From: Arthrobacter sp. zg-Y820
Lineage (GTDB): Bacteria > Actinomycetota > Actinomycetes > Actinomycetales > Micrococcaceae
Assembly: GCF_030142155.1 (NCBI RefSeq)
Contig: NZ_CP126247.1
Coordinates: 2,914,001 to 2,978,000, forward strand
Length of the DNA stretch: 64,000 nucleotides
Reading direction: 5' to 3'
Translations under genes and position numbers: made by a program
The notes under the pieces: generated by a model
Seen by the model: the letters and a program-made list of their open reading frames with translations, nothing else
What the model was told of the DNA's origin: nothing
The model's database searches: none
In this document: positions 24,940-33,102 of the stretch, piece after piece
How the letters are laid out: every line of letters begins with the position of its first letter
How positions within the stretch are numbered: the first letter of the stretch is position 1

Positions 24940-26538
24940 GTGACTACTGATGCGAATCCACTGACCACCGCCGATGCGTCCGGACTCGAGGAGCTGTCCG
25001 AAGGGCAGCCCCTGGATGACCGCGTAAACAACCGTTCGCAGAAGCCCTCCAACGAAGCCTACAAGGCCTTCATGGCCACGGGCTGGGCCGATGACGACGC
25101 CGCACTTCCGGCCCGTGCAGAAGTCGCCGCGCACGCGGCTCAGCGCCGCCGTGCACTCTCGGAGCGCTTCCCGGGCGAACGCCTGGTGATCCCCGCCGGC
25201 CCGCTGAAGGTCCGTTCCAACGACACCGATTACCGCTTCCGGCCGCACTCCGGCTTTGCGCACATGACGGGACTGGGGCTGGATCAGGAACCGGATGCCA
25301 TTCTCGTGCTGGATCCGGTGGAGCCGGGCACCGGCGACGACGGCGGCAACCACACCGCGGTCCTGTACTTCCGTCCGCTGGCCGGCACCGACAGCGAGGA
25401 GTTCTACTCCAACGCCCGCTACGGCGCGTTCTGGATCGGCTCCCGCCTGGGACTGGAGCAGGTCAGCGCCCTGCTGGACCTGCCGACCCGCCACTTGGAC
25501 GAAGCCGAAACCGCCATCACCTCCAACGTCGGCGACCCGAAGTTCGGCGGCATCTCCGTCCGCCTGCTGCGCAAGGTCGACGAAATGGTCGACGCCCTGG
25601 TGGACACCGTCCGCTACAACACCGCCATGGATCCGGAAAACGTGGACCTCAGCGCACTCGATGCCCTCGACGGCGAACTGACCGAGGCGCTGTCCGAACT
25701 TCGCCTGATCAAGGACGAATGGGAAGTGGAGCAGATGAAGGCCGCCGTGGCAGCCACTGTCAACGGCTTCACCGAGGTGATCAAGGCGCTGCCCCGTGCC
25801 ATCTCCCATCCGCGCGGCGAACGCGTCGTTGAGGGTGCGTTCTTCGCCCGTGCACGCGAAGAAGGCAACGACCTCGGCTACGACACCATCGCCGCCGCCG
25901 GCAACAACGCCACGGTCCTGCACTGGATCCGCAACAACGGCACGGTAAACGCCGGCGAACTCCTGCTCCTGGACGCAGGGGTGGAAGCCGACAGCCTCTA
26001 CACCGCAGACATCACCCGCACGGTTCCGGTCAACGGCAGCTACTCCCCCGTGCAGCGCAAGATCTACCAGGCCGTCCTGGACGCAGCGGACGCAGGCTTC
26101 GCCGCCGCCAAGCCCGGCGCCAAGTTCCGCGACGTCCATGCCGCAGCTGTCCGGGTGCTGGCCGAGCGCCTCGACAGCTGGGGCTTGCTTCCGGTTCCGC
26201 TCGAGGAAGCACTCTCCAGCGAAGGCCAGCAGCACCGCCGCTGGATGCCGCACGGCACCAGCCACCACCTTGGCATGGACGTCCACGACTGCGCGCAGGC
26301 ACGCAAGGACCTGTACCTGGACGGCATCATCACCGAGGGCATGGTCTTCACCATTGAGCCCGGCCTGTACTTCAAGGACGAGGACCTGACCGTCCCCGAG
26401 GAATACCGGGGCATCGGCGTTCGGATCGAGGACGACATCCTGATCACGGCCGACGGTCCCGTCAACCTCAGCGCTGCCCTGCCGCGCAATCCCGAGGACG
26501 TCGAAAACTGGATGGCTGGCCTGTACGCCGCTGAATAG
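24940..26538 (+). CDS. pepP: Xaa-Pro aminopeptidase (aminopeptidase P family, M24B)
   Basis: Dimetal peptidase of 532 residues removing N-terminal residues next to proline. The N-terminal creatinase-like domain (to about 230) contains PHSGFAHMTGL. The catalytic pita-bread domain shows the five metal ligands in order: Asp in LLLLDAGVE, Asp in YTADITRTVP, His in HGTSHHLGMDVHD, Glu in FTIEPGLYF and Glu in GVRIEDDIL. GTG 24940 is the likely start; a weak GACCAT box 6 bases upstream may be its -10. A strong bidirectional terminator follows. The first 40 residues are a variable acidic leader. Confidence 0.93.
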   Translation: MTTDANPLTTADASGLEELSEGQPLDDRVNNRSQKPSNEAYKAFMATGWADDDAALPARAEVAAHAAQRRRALSERFPGERLVIPAGPLKVRSNDTDYRFRPHSGFAHMTGLGLDQEPDAILVLDPVEPGTGDDGGNHTAVLYFRPLAGTDSEEFYSNARYGAFWIGSRLGLEQVSALLDLPTRHLDEAETAITSNVGDPKFGGISVRLLRKVDEMVDALVDTVRYNTAMDPENVDLSALDALDGELTEALSELRLIKDEWEVEQMKAAVAATVNGFTEVIKALPRAISHPRGERVVEGAFFARAREEGNDLGYDTIAAAGNNATVLHWIRNNGTVNAGELLLLDAGVEADSLYTADITRTVPVNGSYSPVQRKIYQAVLDAADAGFAAAKPGAKFRDVHAAAVRVLAERLDSWGLLPVPLEEALSSEGQQHRRWMPHGTSHHLGMDVHDCAQARKDLYLDGIITEGMVFTIEPGLYFKDEDLTVPEEYRGIGVRIEDDILITADGPVNLSAALPRNPEDVENWMAGLYAAE

Positions 26539-26592
26539 CGCCGGCCCGCCGGAATGGCCCAAGCCGCCTGAATAAACCAGGTTGCCGGGAAC

Positions 26593-26633
26593 CAGCAGAG
26601 GCTCCGCACCCCTTGGGTGCGGAGCCTCTGCTG
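26593..26633. terminator. Bidirectional intrinsic terminator after pepP
   Basis: Perfect 19-bp stem (26593-26611 / 26615-26633) with a three-base loop CTT, lying between convergent genes. The flanking T-run is poor, but the length and GC content of the stem make it one of the strongest hairpins in the window. Confidence 0.85.
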
Positions 26634-26650
26634 TTGGCTGTAGCCGGTTG

Positions 26651-27568
26651 CTAGCGGTTGCTGCCGGTGCTGCTGTTCCCGTTTTCTGCACCGTTGCTGC
26701 TGTTCTGCCCGTCGGCGCTGTTCTGCTGCGGTTCGGCCGAATCCGCCGAATCCGCCGGTGCCTCCGGTGCCGGCGGAAGCCGCACCCCGTACTGCGGTCG
26801 GCCGTCGGGAAGATCCGGGAACTGGCCGCGGGGCACGGTTCCGGCGGAGTCCGGTGCTGCAGATGCGCCGTGGGTGCCGCCGGCCCCCTGCTGTCCCGCG
26901 TCGGGCTGGCCCGCCGGGGCCTGCGGCTGGCCGGTCGCCGCGCCGTAGGGATTGGCCCAGCTTGCCGGACGGTCCGGAGCTGCGCCCTGGCCGCCCTGCG
27001 GCGGAGTCTGCCCCTGGTACGGCGGCGTGCCCTGGTATGGGGGCCGGTTCTGCGGAGGCTGGGGATGGCCGTGCTGCCCGATCATCGGCAGCTGCTGCAG
27101 CAGCCGACGGGCGTCATTGGCGGCCTGCGGGGCAACAATCACGTCATAGCTGGTGGCGACGACCTGGCTGATGGACGTGAAATCCCGCCGGCCGCGCTGC
27201 ATGGCGTAGGCCAGCACCCCGAACAGCAGCCAGAAGGCCGCGCCCAGCGCCATGGAGGGAATCAACGACAAGTAGGATTCCCCGCCGGCAAACAGCATCA
27301 GGGCCAGTCCCACAAACAGGCCAAACCAGGCGCCGGTCGCGGCCGAGGACAGCGCCACCTTCGGGTAGGACAGACTGCCGGTCACCCGCTCCACTGACTT
27401 CAGCTCATTGCCGATGATCGAGACCATCTGGACGGGAAACTTGCTGTCTGCCAGATAGTCCACCGCTTTCTGGGCGTCCAGGTAGGCCGTGTAGCGGCCC
27501 ACCGTTTCTCCCTGGGGCAGGCTGCGGCCTTCATCGCGTGGCGGCTTTGAACCGAAAAGGTTAGACAT
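26651..27568 (-). CDS. General stress protein (YflT/GSP17M-like domain) with Pro/Gln-rich tail
   Basis: 305-residue membrane-associated protein. Residues 20-65 (VGRYTAYLDAQKAVDYLADS, then VQMVSIIGNELKSVERV) form the YflT-like domain found in general stress proteins. Two transmembrane segments follow (about 78-95 and 105-125), then a long disordered tail rich in Pro, Gln, Gly and Ala with repeats such as PPYQGTPPYQGQTPPQ and an Asn/Ser-rich end. The function is unknown; the domain is thought to be regulatory. ATG 27568 is the first good start. Divergent from the MgtE-like gene. Confidence 0.75.
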   Translation of the reverse strand: MSNLFGSKPPRDEGRSLPQGETVGRYTAYLDAQKAVDYLADSKFPVQMVSIIGNELKSVERVTGSLSYPKVALSSAATGAWFGLFVGLALMLFAGGESYLSLIPSMALGAAFWLLFGVLAYAMQRGRRDFTSISQVVATSYDVIVAPQAANDARRLLQQLPMIGQHGHPQPPQNRPPYQGTPPYQGQTPPQGGQGAAPDRPASWANPYGAATGQPQAPAGQPDAGQQGAGGTHGASAAPDSAGTVPRGQFPDLPDGRPQYGVRLPPAPEAPADSADSAEPQQNSADGQNSSNGAENGNSSTGSNR

Positions 27569-27719
27569 CCTCCCATTCTGTCCCACTTGGCGCTCCGGCG
27601 GAGGGTGTATCGCTTGAAGTGAACGGCGCCCCGCGTCCCTTCCCAACTGCCGGCGCGTTCGCTGCCGGGTCCTGCGGCCGGAGCCGAACCCAAATACGGC
27701 GGAAGCGCCGGGCACCCCG

Positions 27720-27725
27720 TAGCCT
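27720..27725 (+). promoter_or_regulatory. -10 box of a leaderless promoter for the MgtE-N/CBS gene
   Basis: TAGCCT lies 6 bases before GTG 27732; no SD. It probably drives the unit through to mrp. Confidence 0.45.
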
Positions 27726-27731
27726 TGGAAT

Positions 27732-29015
27732 GTGAGCAAAAATCCTACCCGCGTCTTCATTGCACGCCTGCTCGGCCTCGACGTCTTCGACCCCCTGGGT
27801 GACCGTCTGGGCCGGCTGCGTGACGCCGTCGTGCTCGACCGCGGCCCCGGCCGGCCGCCGCAGGCCGTTGGCATTGTGGTGGAAGTTCCCGGAAAAAAGC
27901 GGGTGTTCGTTCCCATCACCCGCATCACTTCCATGGACCCGGGGCAGATCATCTGCACCGGCCTCGTGAATCTCCGCCGTTTTGAGCAGCGCGGAGCGGA
28001 GATGCTGGTGGTGGCCGAGCTCTTCGACCGCAAGGTCGTGCTGCGTGATGGCAGCGGCGAGGCAACCATCGAAGACATTGCCATTGAGCAGAACCGCGCC
28101 GGCGACTGGCACGTGTCCAACCTGTTCGTCCGGCGGGGCGGTTCGCAGCCGCGGCTGCGCTCCCTGCGCCGGCGCGGCGAGCCAATCATCATCGATTGGA
28201 CGGACATCTATCACTGGGACATCAGCGGGCCGCAGGCCGCCACCCAGTTCGTTGCGCAGAATGATGACATGAAGGCCGCGGACTTCGCCGAGGCGCTGCA
28301 TGAGATGAGCGGCAAGCGCCGCATCGAAGTGGCCAGCGAGCTGCAGGATGAACGCCTGGCCGACGTCCTGCAGGAACTGCCGGACGATGACCAGGTGCAG
28401 ATCCTTCAGTCACTGGACGTGGAGCGTGCCGCCGACGTCCTCGAGGAGATGGATCCCGACGACGCCGCTGACCTCCTCAATGAGCTGCCCGAGGAGCAGA
28501 AGGAAGAGCTGCTGCAGCTCATGGAGCCCGAAGACGCCCGTGACGTGCGGCGCCTGATGCAGTATGAGGAGGACACCGCCGGCTCGCTGATGACGCCGGT
28601 ACCGGTGATCCTGCCGCCGGAGGCGACAGTGGCCGAAGCGCTGGCGCATGTGCGCCGTGAGGAACTGACTCCCGCCCTGGCTTCCTCGATCTATGTGTGC
28701 CGGCCGCCGCTGGAGACGCCCACCGGGCGGTATCTCGGCGTCGTGTACATCCAGCAGCTGCTGCGTGCGGCTCCTCCGGAAGCGCTGGGGAATATCCTTG
28801 ATACAGATCTGGAGCCGGTCCGGGACCACGCGAGCATCAGCGAAGTGTCCCGGATGCTCGCCACCTACAATCTCAACTCGCTGCCCGTCGTGAACGACGG
28901 CGGCCGACTGGTGGGGGCGGTGACGGTGGACGATGTCCTGGACCACTTGCTCCCCGATGACTGGCGCTCCGACGACGCCCCGACTGATGCAAAGCAGGGA
29001 AGGACACATGGCTGA
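27732..29015 (+). CDS. MgtE N-domain and CBS-pair protein lacking the channel domain
   Basis: 427-residue soluble protein. An N-terminal PRC-barrel-like part (FDPLGDRLGRLRDAVVL, about 15-100) precedes an MgtE intracellular domain made of acidic helical repeats (ELQDERLADVLQELPDDDQ, then LDVERAADVLEEMDPDDAAD), and then a CBS pair (about 275-405, with TAGSLMTPVPVI and LNSLPVVNDGGRLVGAVTVDDV). The transmembrane domain of MgtE magnesium channels is absent, so it cannot transport by itself. It may sense magnesium or nucleotide for a partner. The next gene, a DUF1003 membrane protein, overlaps it by 8 bases and is the obvious partner candidate. GTG start, leaderless. Confidence 0.85.
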   Translation: MSKNPTRVFIARLLGLDVFDPLGDRLGRLRDAVVLDRGPGRPPQAVGIVVEVPGKKRVFVPITRITSMDPGQIICTGLVNLRRFEQRGAEMLVVAELFDRKVVLRDGSGEATIEDIAIEQNRAGDWHVSNLFVRRGGSQPRLRSLRRRGEPIIIDWTDIYHWDISGPQAATQFVAQNDDMKAADFAEALHEMSGKRRIEVASELQDERLADVLQELPDDDQVQILQSLDVERAADVLEEMDPDDAADLLNELPEEQKEELLQLMEPEDARDVRRLMQYEEDTAGSLMTPVPVILPPEATVAEALAHVRREELTPALASSIYVCRPPLETPTGRYLGVVYIQQLLRAAPPEALGNILDTDLEPVRDHASISEVSRMLATYNLNSLPVVNDGGRLVGAVTVDDVLDHLLPDDWRSDDAPTDAKQGRTHG

Positions 29016-29610
29016 AAGAGTGAAGTCCCAAACCAACGGCCTGGATACCCCCCGGACCGCCCGCACCCGCTGGCTGCCCCGGCTCTCTCCGAATCCGGAC
29101 GCCTTCGGCAGCGCCACTGAGAACTTTGCCCGGTTCATGGGGACGCCCGCGTTCCTGGTGTACATGACGGTTTTTTGTGCGCTCTGGCTGATCTGGAACA
29201 CCTGGGGGCCGGAACCGCTGCGGTTCGACAATGTCGCGCTGGGCTTTACGCTGCTGACCCTCATGCTGTCCCTTCAGGCCTCCTACGCCGCCCCGCTGCT
29301 GTTGCTGGCGCAGAACCGCCAGGATGACCGCGACCGGGTCTCGGTCCGCCAGGACCGCGAACGCGCTGAACGCAACCTGATGGACACCGAGTACCTGACC
29401 CGGGAGATCGCTGAGCTGCGGATCACCCTGCGCGAGGTTGCCACCCGCGATTACGTGCGCTCCGAACTCCGCAGCCTCCTTGAGGAACTGCTGGAGGCCA
29501 ACGAGGCACCCGATGAGAGCCACGCACGCCGCGGAAACCGGCGGCGCACCGATGCGGCCGGTTCCACCGACAGCATGCCCAAACTCAATCCCGGCGGAAG
29601 GGAAAACTAA
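29008..29610 (+). CDS. DUF1003 membrane protein
   Basis: 200-residue membrane protein. Two transmembrane segments (about 47-65 and 77-98) carry the DUF1003 hallmarks FLVYMTVFCALWLIWNTW and LLTLMLSLQASYAAPLLLLAQNRQ with DDRDR after it. The C-terminal half is a charged, probably coiled-coil cytoplasmic region (ERAERNLMDTEYLTREIAEL) and a disordered end. ATG 29008 has a GGGAAGGA SD and lies inside the end of the MgtE-like gene (8-base overlap), so the two are co-translated and likely work together. Function unknown. Confidence 0.85.
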   Translation: MAERVKSQTNGLDTPRTARTRWLPRLSPNPDAFGSATENFARFMGTPAFLVYMTVFCALWLIWNTWGPEPLRFDNVALGFTLLTLMLSLQASYAAPLLLLAQNRQDDRDRVSVRQDRERAERNLMDTEYLTREIAELRITLREVATRDYVRSELRSLLEELLEANEAPDESHARRGNRRRTDAAGSTDSMPKLNPGGREN

Positions 29611-29613
29611 GGC

Positions 29614-30756
29614 GTGGCAGCAGCGCAGCTAACGGCGGACCGCGCCCTCGCGGCCCTGGACTCGGTCCTGGACCCCGAACTCCGGCGTCCCATTACGGAA
29701 CTGGGGATGGTCAGCAAAGTTTCAGTGGACGACGACGGCGTCGCCTCCGTTGGCATCCTGCTGACCATCGCCGGGTGCCCGCTTCACGAGACCATTACCG
29801 CCGACGTCGAACGCGTCCTCGCCGGGGTGGAGGGCATCACCGGGATCCGCGTTGATCTGGGCGTCATGAGTGCCGAGCAGCGGGCGGCCCTGAAGGAACA
29901 GCTGCGCGGACCCGGCGGGGCCAAAGACATTCCGTTCAACCGGCCCGGCTCCCTGACCCGGGTCTATGCGGTGGCCAGCGGCAAGGGCGGCGTGGGCAAG
30001 TCCAGCGTCACGGTGAACCTCGCCGCCGCCATGGCCGCCTCCGGTCTCCGCGTGGGGATCGTGGACGCCGACGTCCACGGGTTCTCCATTCCGGGGCTGC
30101 TCGGCATTACCCAGCCGCCCACGCGGGTGGACGAAATGATCCTGCCGCCCGTGGCGTACGGCATCAAGACAATTTCCATCGGCATGTTCGTGGCCGGCAA
30201 CGCTCCGGTCGCGTGGCGGGGGCCGATGCTGCACCGGGCGCTGGAGCAGTTCCTGACGGACGTGTACTTCGGCGACCTCGACGTGCTGTTCCTGGACCTT
30301 CCCCCGGGCACCGGAGACATTGCCATTTCCGTGGCCCAGCTGCTGCCGCAGTCGGAAATCCTCGTGATCACCACTCCCCAGGCAGCCGCCGCCGACGTCG
30401 CCGAACGCGCCGGGTCCGTCGCATCCCAAACCGGGCAGAGCGTGGCCGGAGTTATCGAAAACATGTCCTGGCTGCAGCTGCCCACCGGCGAACGGATGGA
30501 ACTCTTCGGTTCAGGCGGCGGGGAGATCGTGGCCAAGCGGCTCAGCGATGCACTGGGCAAGGAGATTCCACTGCTGGGCAGCATCCCGCTGGACGTTGAT
30601 CTGCGCACCGGCGGTGATGCCGGAGCACCCGTGGTGCTCTCTGAAGCCGCCGCCGCGGAGGGGTCGGCAGGCGCGGAGCTGCGGCGCATCGCCGCTTCGC
30701 TCGCTCGTCGGCCGCGGGGACTCTCCGGCCTGAAGCTGGACGTCACGCCGCGCTGA
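29614..30756 (+). CDS. mrp: Mrp/ApbC-family P-loop ATPase (iron-sulfur carrier type)
   Basis: 380 residues with an N-terminal MIP18/DUF59 domain (about 6-95) and a ParA-like ATPase with deviant Walker A GKGGVGKS (123-130), DVHGFSIPGLLG and LDLPPGTGDIAIS. Mrp proteins carry or insert iron-sulfur clusters. The usual CxxC that binds the cluster should follow ENMS but here reads NMSWLQLPTGERMELFG, without cysteines, so cluster carriage is uncertain. As I recall this is common in actinobacterial homologues. GTG 29614 lies 3 bases after the DUF1003 stop. It converges with tatB. Confidence 0.9.
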   Translation: MAAAQLTADRALAALDSVLDPELRRPITELGMVSKVSVDDDGVASVGILLTIAGCPLHETITADVERVLAGVEGITGIRVDLGVMSAEQRAALKEQLRGPGGAKDIPFNRPGSLTRVYAVASGKGGVGKSSVTVNLAAAMAASGLRVGIVDADVHGFSIPGLLGITQPPTRVDEMILPPVAYGIKTISIGMFVAGNAPVAWRGPMLHRALEQFLTDVYFGDLDVLFLDLPPGTGDIAISVAQLLPQSEILVITTPQAAAADVAERAGSVASQTGQSVAGVIENMSWLQLPTGERMELFGSGGGEIVAKRLSDALGKEIPLLGSIPLDVDLRTGGDAGAPVVLSEAAAAEGSAGAELRRIAASLARRPRGLSGLKLDVTPR

Positions 30757-30786
30757 CCGGCAACCGCTGAGCGGCGGCTTCGGGTC

Positions 30787-31209
30787 TTAGGTCGCTTCAG
30801 TATCGAAGGGTGCCCGTTCTCCGGTCTTCAACCGCATCAGCGGCGTGACGGCGGGAGGCGAGGAGGGTGCGGCCGTGCGTTCGGCTCCCGGCCGGGTGTT
30901 TCCCCGGGGTGCCGCCGGCTCGGGGCGCGCGCTGACGGGTTTGACGGCATCCTCGAAATCGTCGATCAGGGCTTCCTTGATGATCCGCCGCGGATCGTAC
31001 TGCCGCGGATCAAGCTTGCGCCAATCCACTTCGTCAATTTCAGGTCCCACCTCTTCACGGAGCTGGTCCCGCGCTCCGGTGGCCATGCGCCGCAGTTCAC
31101 GGACAAGCCGGGCCAGCTGGGAGGCGTATTCCGGCAGGCGTTCCGGGCCAAGCACCACCACGGCGAGGAGGGCCAGCACTAGCAGCTCATAGCCGTTGAT
31201 TCCGATCAC
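30787..31209 (-). CDS. tatB: Sec-independent protein translocase TatB
   Basis: Component of the twin-arginine export receptor. The 140 residues show the TatA/B pattern: a short transmembrane helix (GYELLVLALLAVVVLGPERL) with the Glu and the GPE(R)LP hinge, an amphipathic helix (LARLVRELRRMATGARDQL), and a variable charged tail. The TatB assignment rests on the Gly-Pro-Glu hinge, the long acidic second part and its neighbourhood next to rseA and sigE. GTG 31209 is the start. tatA and tatC are not in the window. Confidence 0.88.
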   Translation of the reverse strand: MIGINGYELLVLALLAVVVLGPERLPEYASQLARLVRELRRMATGARDQLREEVGPEIDEVDWRKLDPRQYDPRRIIKEALIDDFEDAVKPVSARPEPAAPRGNTRPGAERTAAPSSPPAVTPLMRLKTGERAPFDTEAT

Positions 31210-31288
31210 CTGTGAAGACTACCTTTCCCGCACCGTTGCAGGCCACTCGCCGGCCGGACCGGCAGCCGAACGAAGATCCCGCTCAAGA

Positions 31289-32224
31289 CTATGCCCCCGC
31301 GCCGGTCATCGCGGAAAGCCCGCGCTGGATCCGTTCCCAGACGCCCTGAGCTGTATCGGGGGTGTGCAGGACCAGCCTGGAGGACTCGCTGAGGGAGATC
31401 TCACTGACGGCCTGATCCAGGACGTCGCCGGACGGAGCCGCGGAAACGGTGTAGGTTACCCGCCGCGAGGCCACCACTGCTTGGTGGGGACGCTGCGGAT
31501 GGAACCAGACGTCGGGACGGCCCGGTCCGGATTCCTGCTCCTGGAGGATGAAGCCCTCGTCAAGGACCGAATGCCCGCTGATTCCGTCGATCGCCGGCCC
31601 CCGGGCACCGCTGTCGGATCGGGCTTCGTGGATGGTTACCGTGCTCCCCTGCCCTTCCAGCGTCATGACGACGGCGGGCTGTCCGGCGATGCGGGCCGAA
31701 TGTGCCGCCACCAGCGACATTCCCTCGGCCTGCAGTTCGGGGCAGGCCCAGCCGCGGGTCCGCAGTGCGTCGATCTGCTCACGGGTCAGTTGGTTCGCCT
31801 CGCCGCCGGTGACCTCACTCCACCCGGAGGCCAGGCCGGGCGCCGACGCATTCAGGGAAGGATCCGGGGACAATCCGCCCAGCAGGTACGCCGTGGAGAG
31901 GACCAACCCGACGGCCGCGATTGCGCCGGCGGCAAACATCAGGCCGAGGTGCCGGGTCCCGCCTCCGTGGTGCCCCGCCCCGGCGGCGTAACCGTTCTCC
32001 GCTCCGGGAGCGCCCATCTGCGGGGTTTGTTCGATTCGCCCGCGAAGCTCCGGGCCGGGTTCCGGGATCTGCGCCGAGCGCATGCGGCTCCGGCGGCGGC
32101 GTTCCCGTGCGGCTTCGGCCCGGCACTGGTCGCACCGCGAGAGGTGCGTCTCTACGGCCGCAGTGGTGGCGGGGCCGGCCGTGTTGTCCAGATACTCCTG
32201 CAGAAGGCGTTTGGGATGGCGCAT
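31289..32224 (-). CDS. rseA: Anti-sigma factor, RseA/ZAS type
   Basis: Membrane anti-sigma factor that would hold the neighbouring sigma factor inactive. Residues His27, Cys31 and Cys34 (ETHLSRCDQC) form the zinc-associated anti-sigma motif. A single transmembrane segment spans about 93-117, with a basic patch (ERRRRSR) before it. About 190 residues lie outside the membrane and could sense envelope stress. At 311 residues it is much larger than the short soluble mycobacterial RseA. ATG 32224 lies 3 bases after the sigE stop, so the pair is co-expressed. Confidence 0.85.
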   Translation of the reverse strand: MRHPKRLLQEYLDNTAGPATTAAVETHLSRCDQCRAEAARERRRRSRMRSAQIPEPGPELRGRIEQTPQMGAPGAENGYAAGAGHHGGGTRHLGLMFAAGAIAAVGLVLSTAYLLGGLSPDPSLNASAPGLASGWSEVTGGEANQLTREQIDALRTRGWACPELQAEGMSLVAAHSARIAGQPAVVMTLEGQGSTVTIHEARSDSGARGPAIDGISGHSVLDEGFILQEQESGPGRPDVWFHPQRPHQAVVASRRVTYTVSAAPSGDVLDQAVSEISLSESSRLVLHTPDTAQGVWERIQRGLSAMTGAGA

Positions 32225-32227
32225 GGG

Positions 32228-32836
32228 TCAGTTGGCGCCCGCCACGCGTGGAAGGGCAAGCCGGGATCCGGTCCTCCGCTGCTGCGGGTCGCGGTGCGCC
32301 AGCTTCTCCTTCAGCATGGTCCGTCCCCGGTGAATGCGGGAGCGGACCGTTCCAAGTTTGACGCCTAGCGCGCGGGCTACCTCGTCGTAGGAAAGCCCCT
32401 CCAGATCGCACAGCACCACGGCGGCGCGGAAGTCCGGGGGAAGTTCGTCCAGGGCGCGGACAATATCCACATCCAGGTTGTTGAATTCGAAGCTGCGCTC
32501 CGGACCGGGGCCATTGCTGGGCAGTCGGCTCTCGGCTTCATCGCTCATGCCGTCAAAGCGGATCCGGCTCTTGCGGCGGGCCTGGTCGAGAAACAGGTTT
32601 GTGGTGATGCGGTGGAGCCAGCCGTCCAAGGTGCCGGGCTGGAAGTTCGCCAGTGAGCGGAAGACACGGACAAACACTTCTTGGGTGAGGTCCTCGGCGT
32701 CGTGCCGATTTCCAGTGAGCCGGTAGGCCAGGCGGTAGACTTTCGCTGAATGCGCCGTGACCACTTCCTCCCAGGTGGGCCTAACCCACTCGGAGTCAGC
32801 CGATCCGTCGGCTGCCATTGAGGGCGTCGTCGTCAT
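32228..32836 (-). CDS. sigE: ECF RNA polymerase sigma factor SigE
   Basis: Extracytoplasmic-function sigma factor of 202 residues. Region 2 reads [26 protein letters not shown], then [17 protein letters not shown], and region 4 is [41 protein letters not shown], split by a flexible linker. ATG 32836 is set by an excellent AAGGAGG SD seven bases upstream; a longer frame from 32947 lacks one. The order O-methyltransferase divergent to sigE-rseA, then tatB and mrp, matches the mycobacterial sigE locus as I recall it, without htrA. Two 20-base direct repeats lie upstream and may be a regulator site. Confidence 0.93.
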   Translation of the reverse strand: MTTTPSMAADGSADSEWVRPTWEEVVTAHSAKVYRLAYRLTGNRHDAEDLTQEVFVRVFRSLANFQPGTLDGWLHRITTNLFLDQARRKSRIRFDGMSDEAESRLPSNGPGPERSFEFNNLDVDIVRALDELPPDFRAAVVLCDLEGLSYDEVARALGVKLGTVRSRIHRGRTMLKEKLAHRDPQQRRTGSRLALPRVAGAN

Positions 32837-32843
32837 GGTCTTC

Positions 32844-32850
32844 CCTCCTT
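32844..32850 (-). promoter_or_regulatory. Ribosome binding site that fixes the sigE start
   Basis: AAGGAGG on the minus strand, 7 bases before ATG 32836. Confidence 0.75.
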
Positions 32851-32892
32851 CCGCTGATCTTTGCTTCCGCGCCGGGGCCGAACGGACCCCCG

Positions 32893-32934
32893 GGTTCTCT
32901 TTGCTGCATAATCCGCTTCTGTTTCCTGCATAAT
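32893..32934 (-). repeat. Two 20-base direct repeats upstream of sigE, period 22 bases
   Basis: Copies at 32893-32912 and 32915-32934 match at 17 of 20 positions; both end in TGCATAAT on the plus strand (ATTATGCA on the sigE strand). A 22-base period places both on the same face of the helix, as for tandem binding of an OmpR/PhoB-type response regulator. They lie about 60-100 bases before the sigE start. Confidence 0.6.
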
Positions 32935-33102
32935 TATGTTGACCCATCAGTCTGGGAATTCTCTGTTAGCACGCCCGGTGCGAGCACACAAGGGCGGTTC
33001 CGTCGCTTCTTTGTTCGCCGCATCGCCCTGCGAAAGCCAGGCGGACAGCTGCGGGGGCCTAAGCTTGACTGAGCACGCTTCCCTCCAATGAAAGTGACAC
33101 CA

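Noticed and set aside
21404..26691. Large minus-strand frames opposite the DEAD-box helicase and aminopeptidase P
   Set aside because: Shadows of strongly supported plus-strand genes.
32837..32947. N-terminal extension of SigE to 32947
   Set aside because: A strong AAGGAGG precedes ATG 32836 and the extension would cover the upstream repeats; sigma region 2 starts soon after the chosen ATG.
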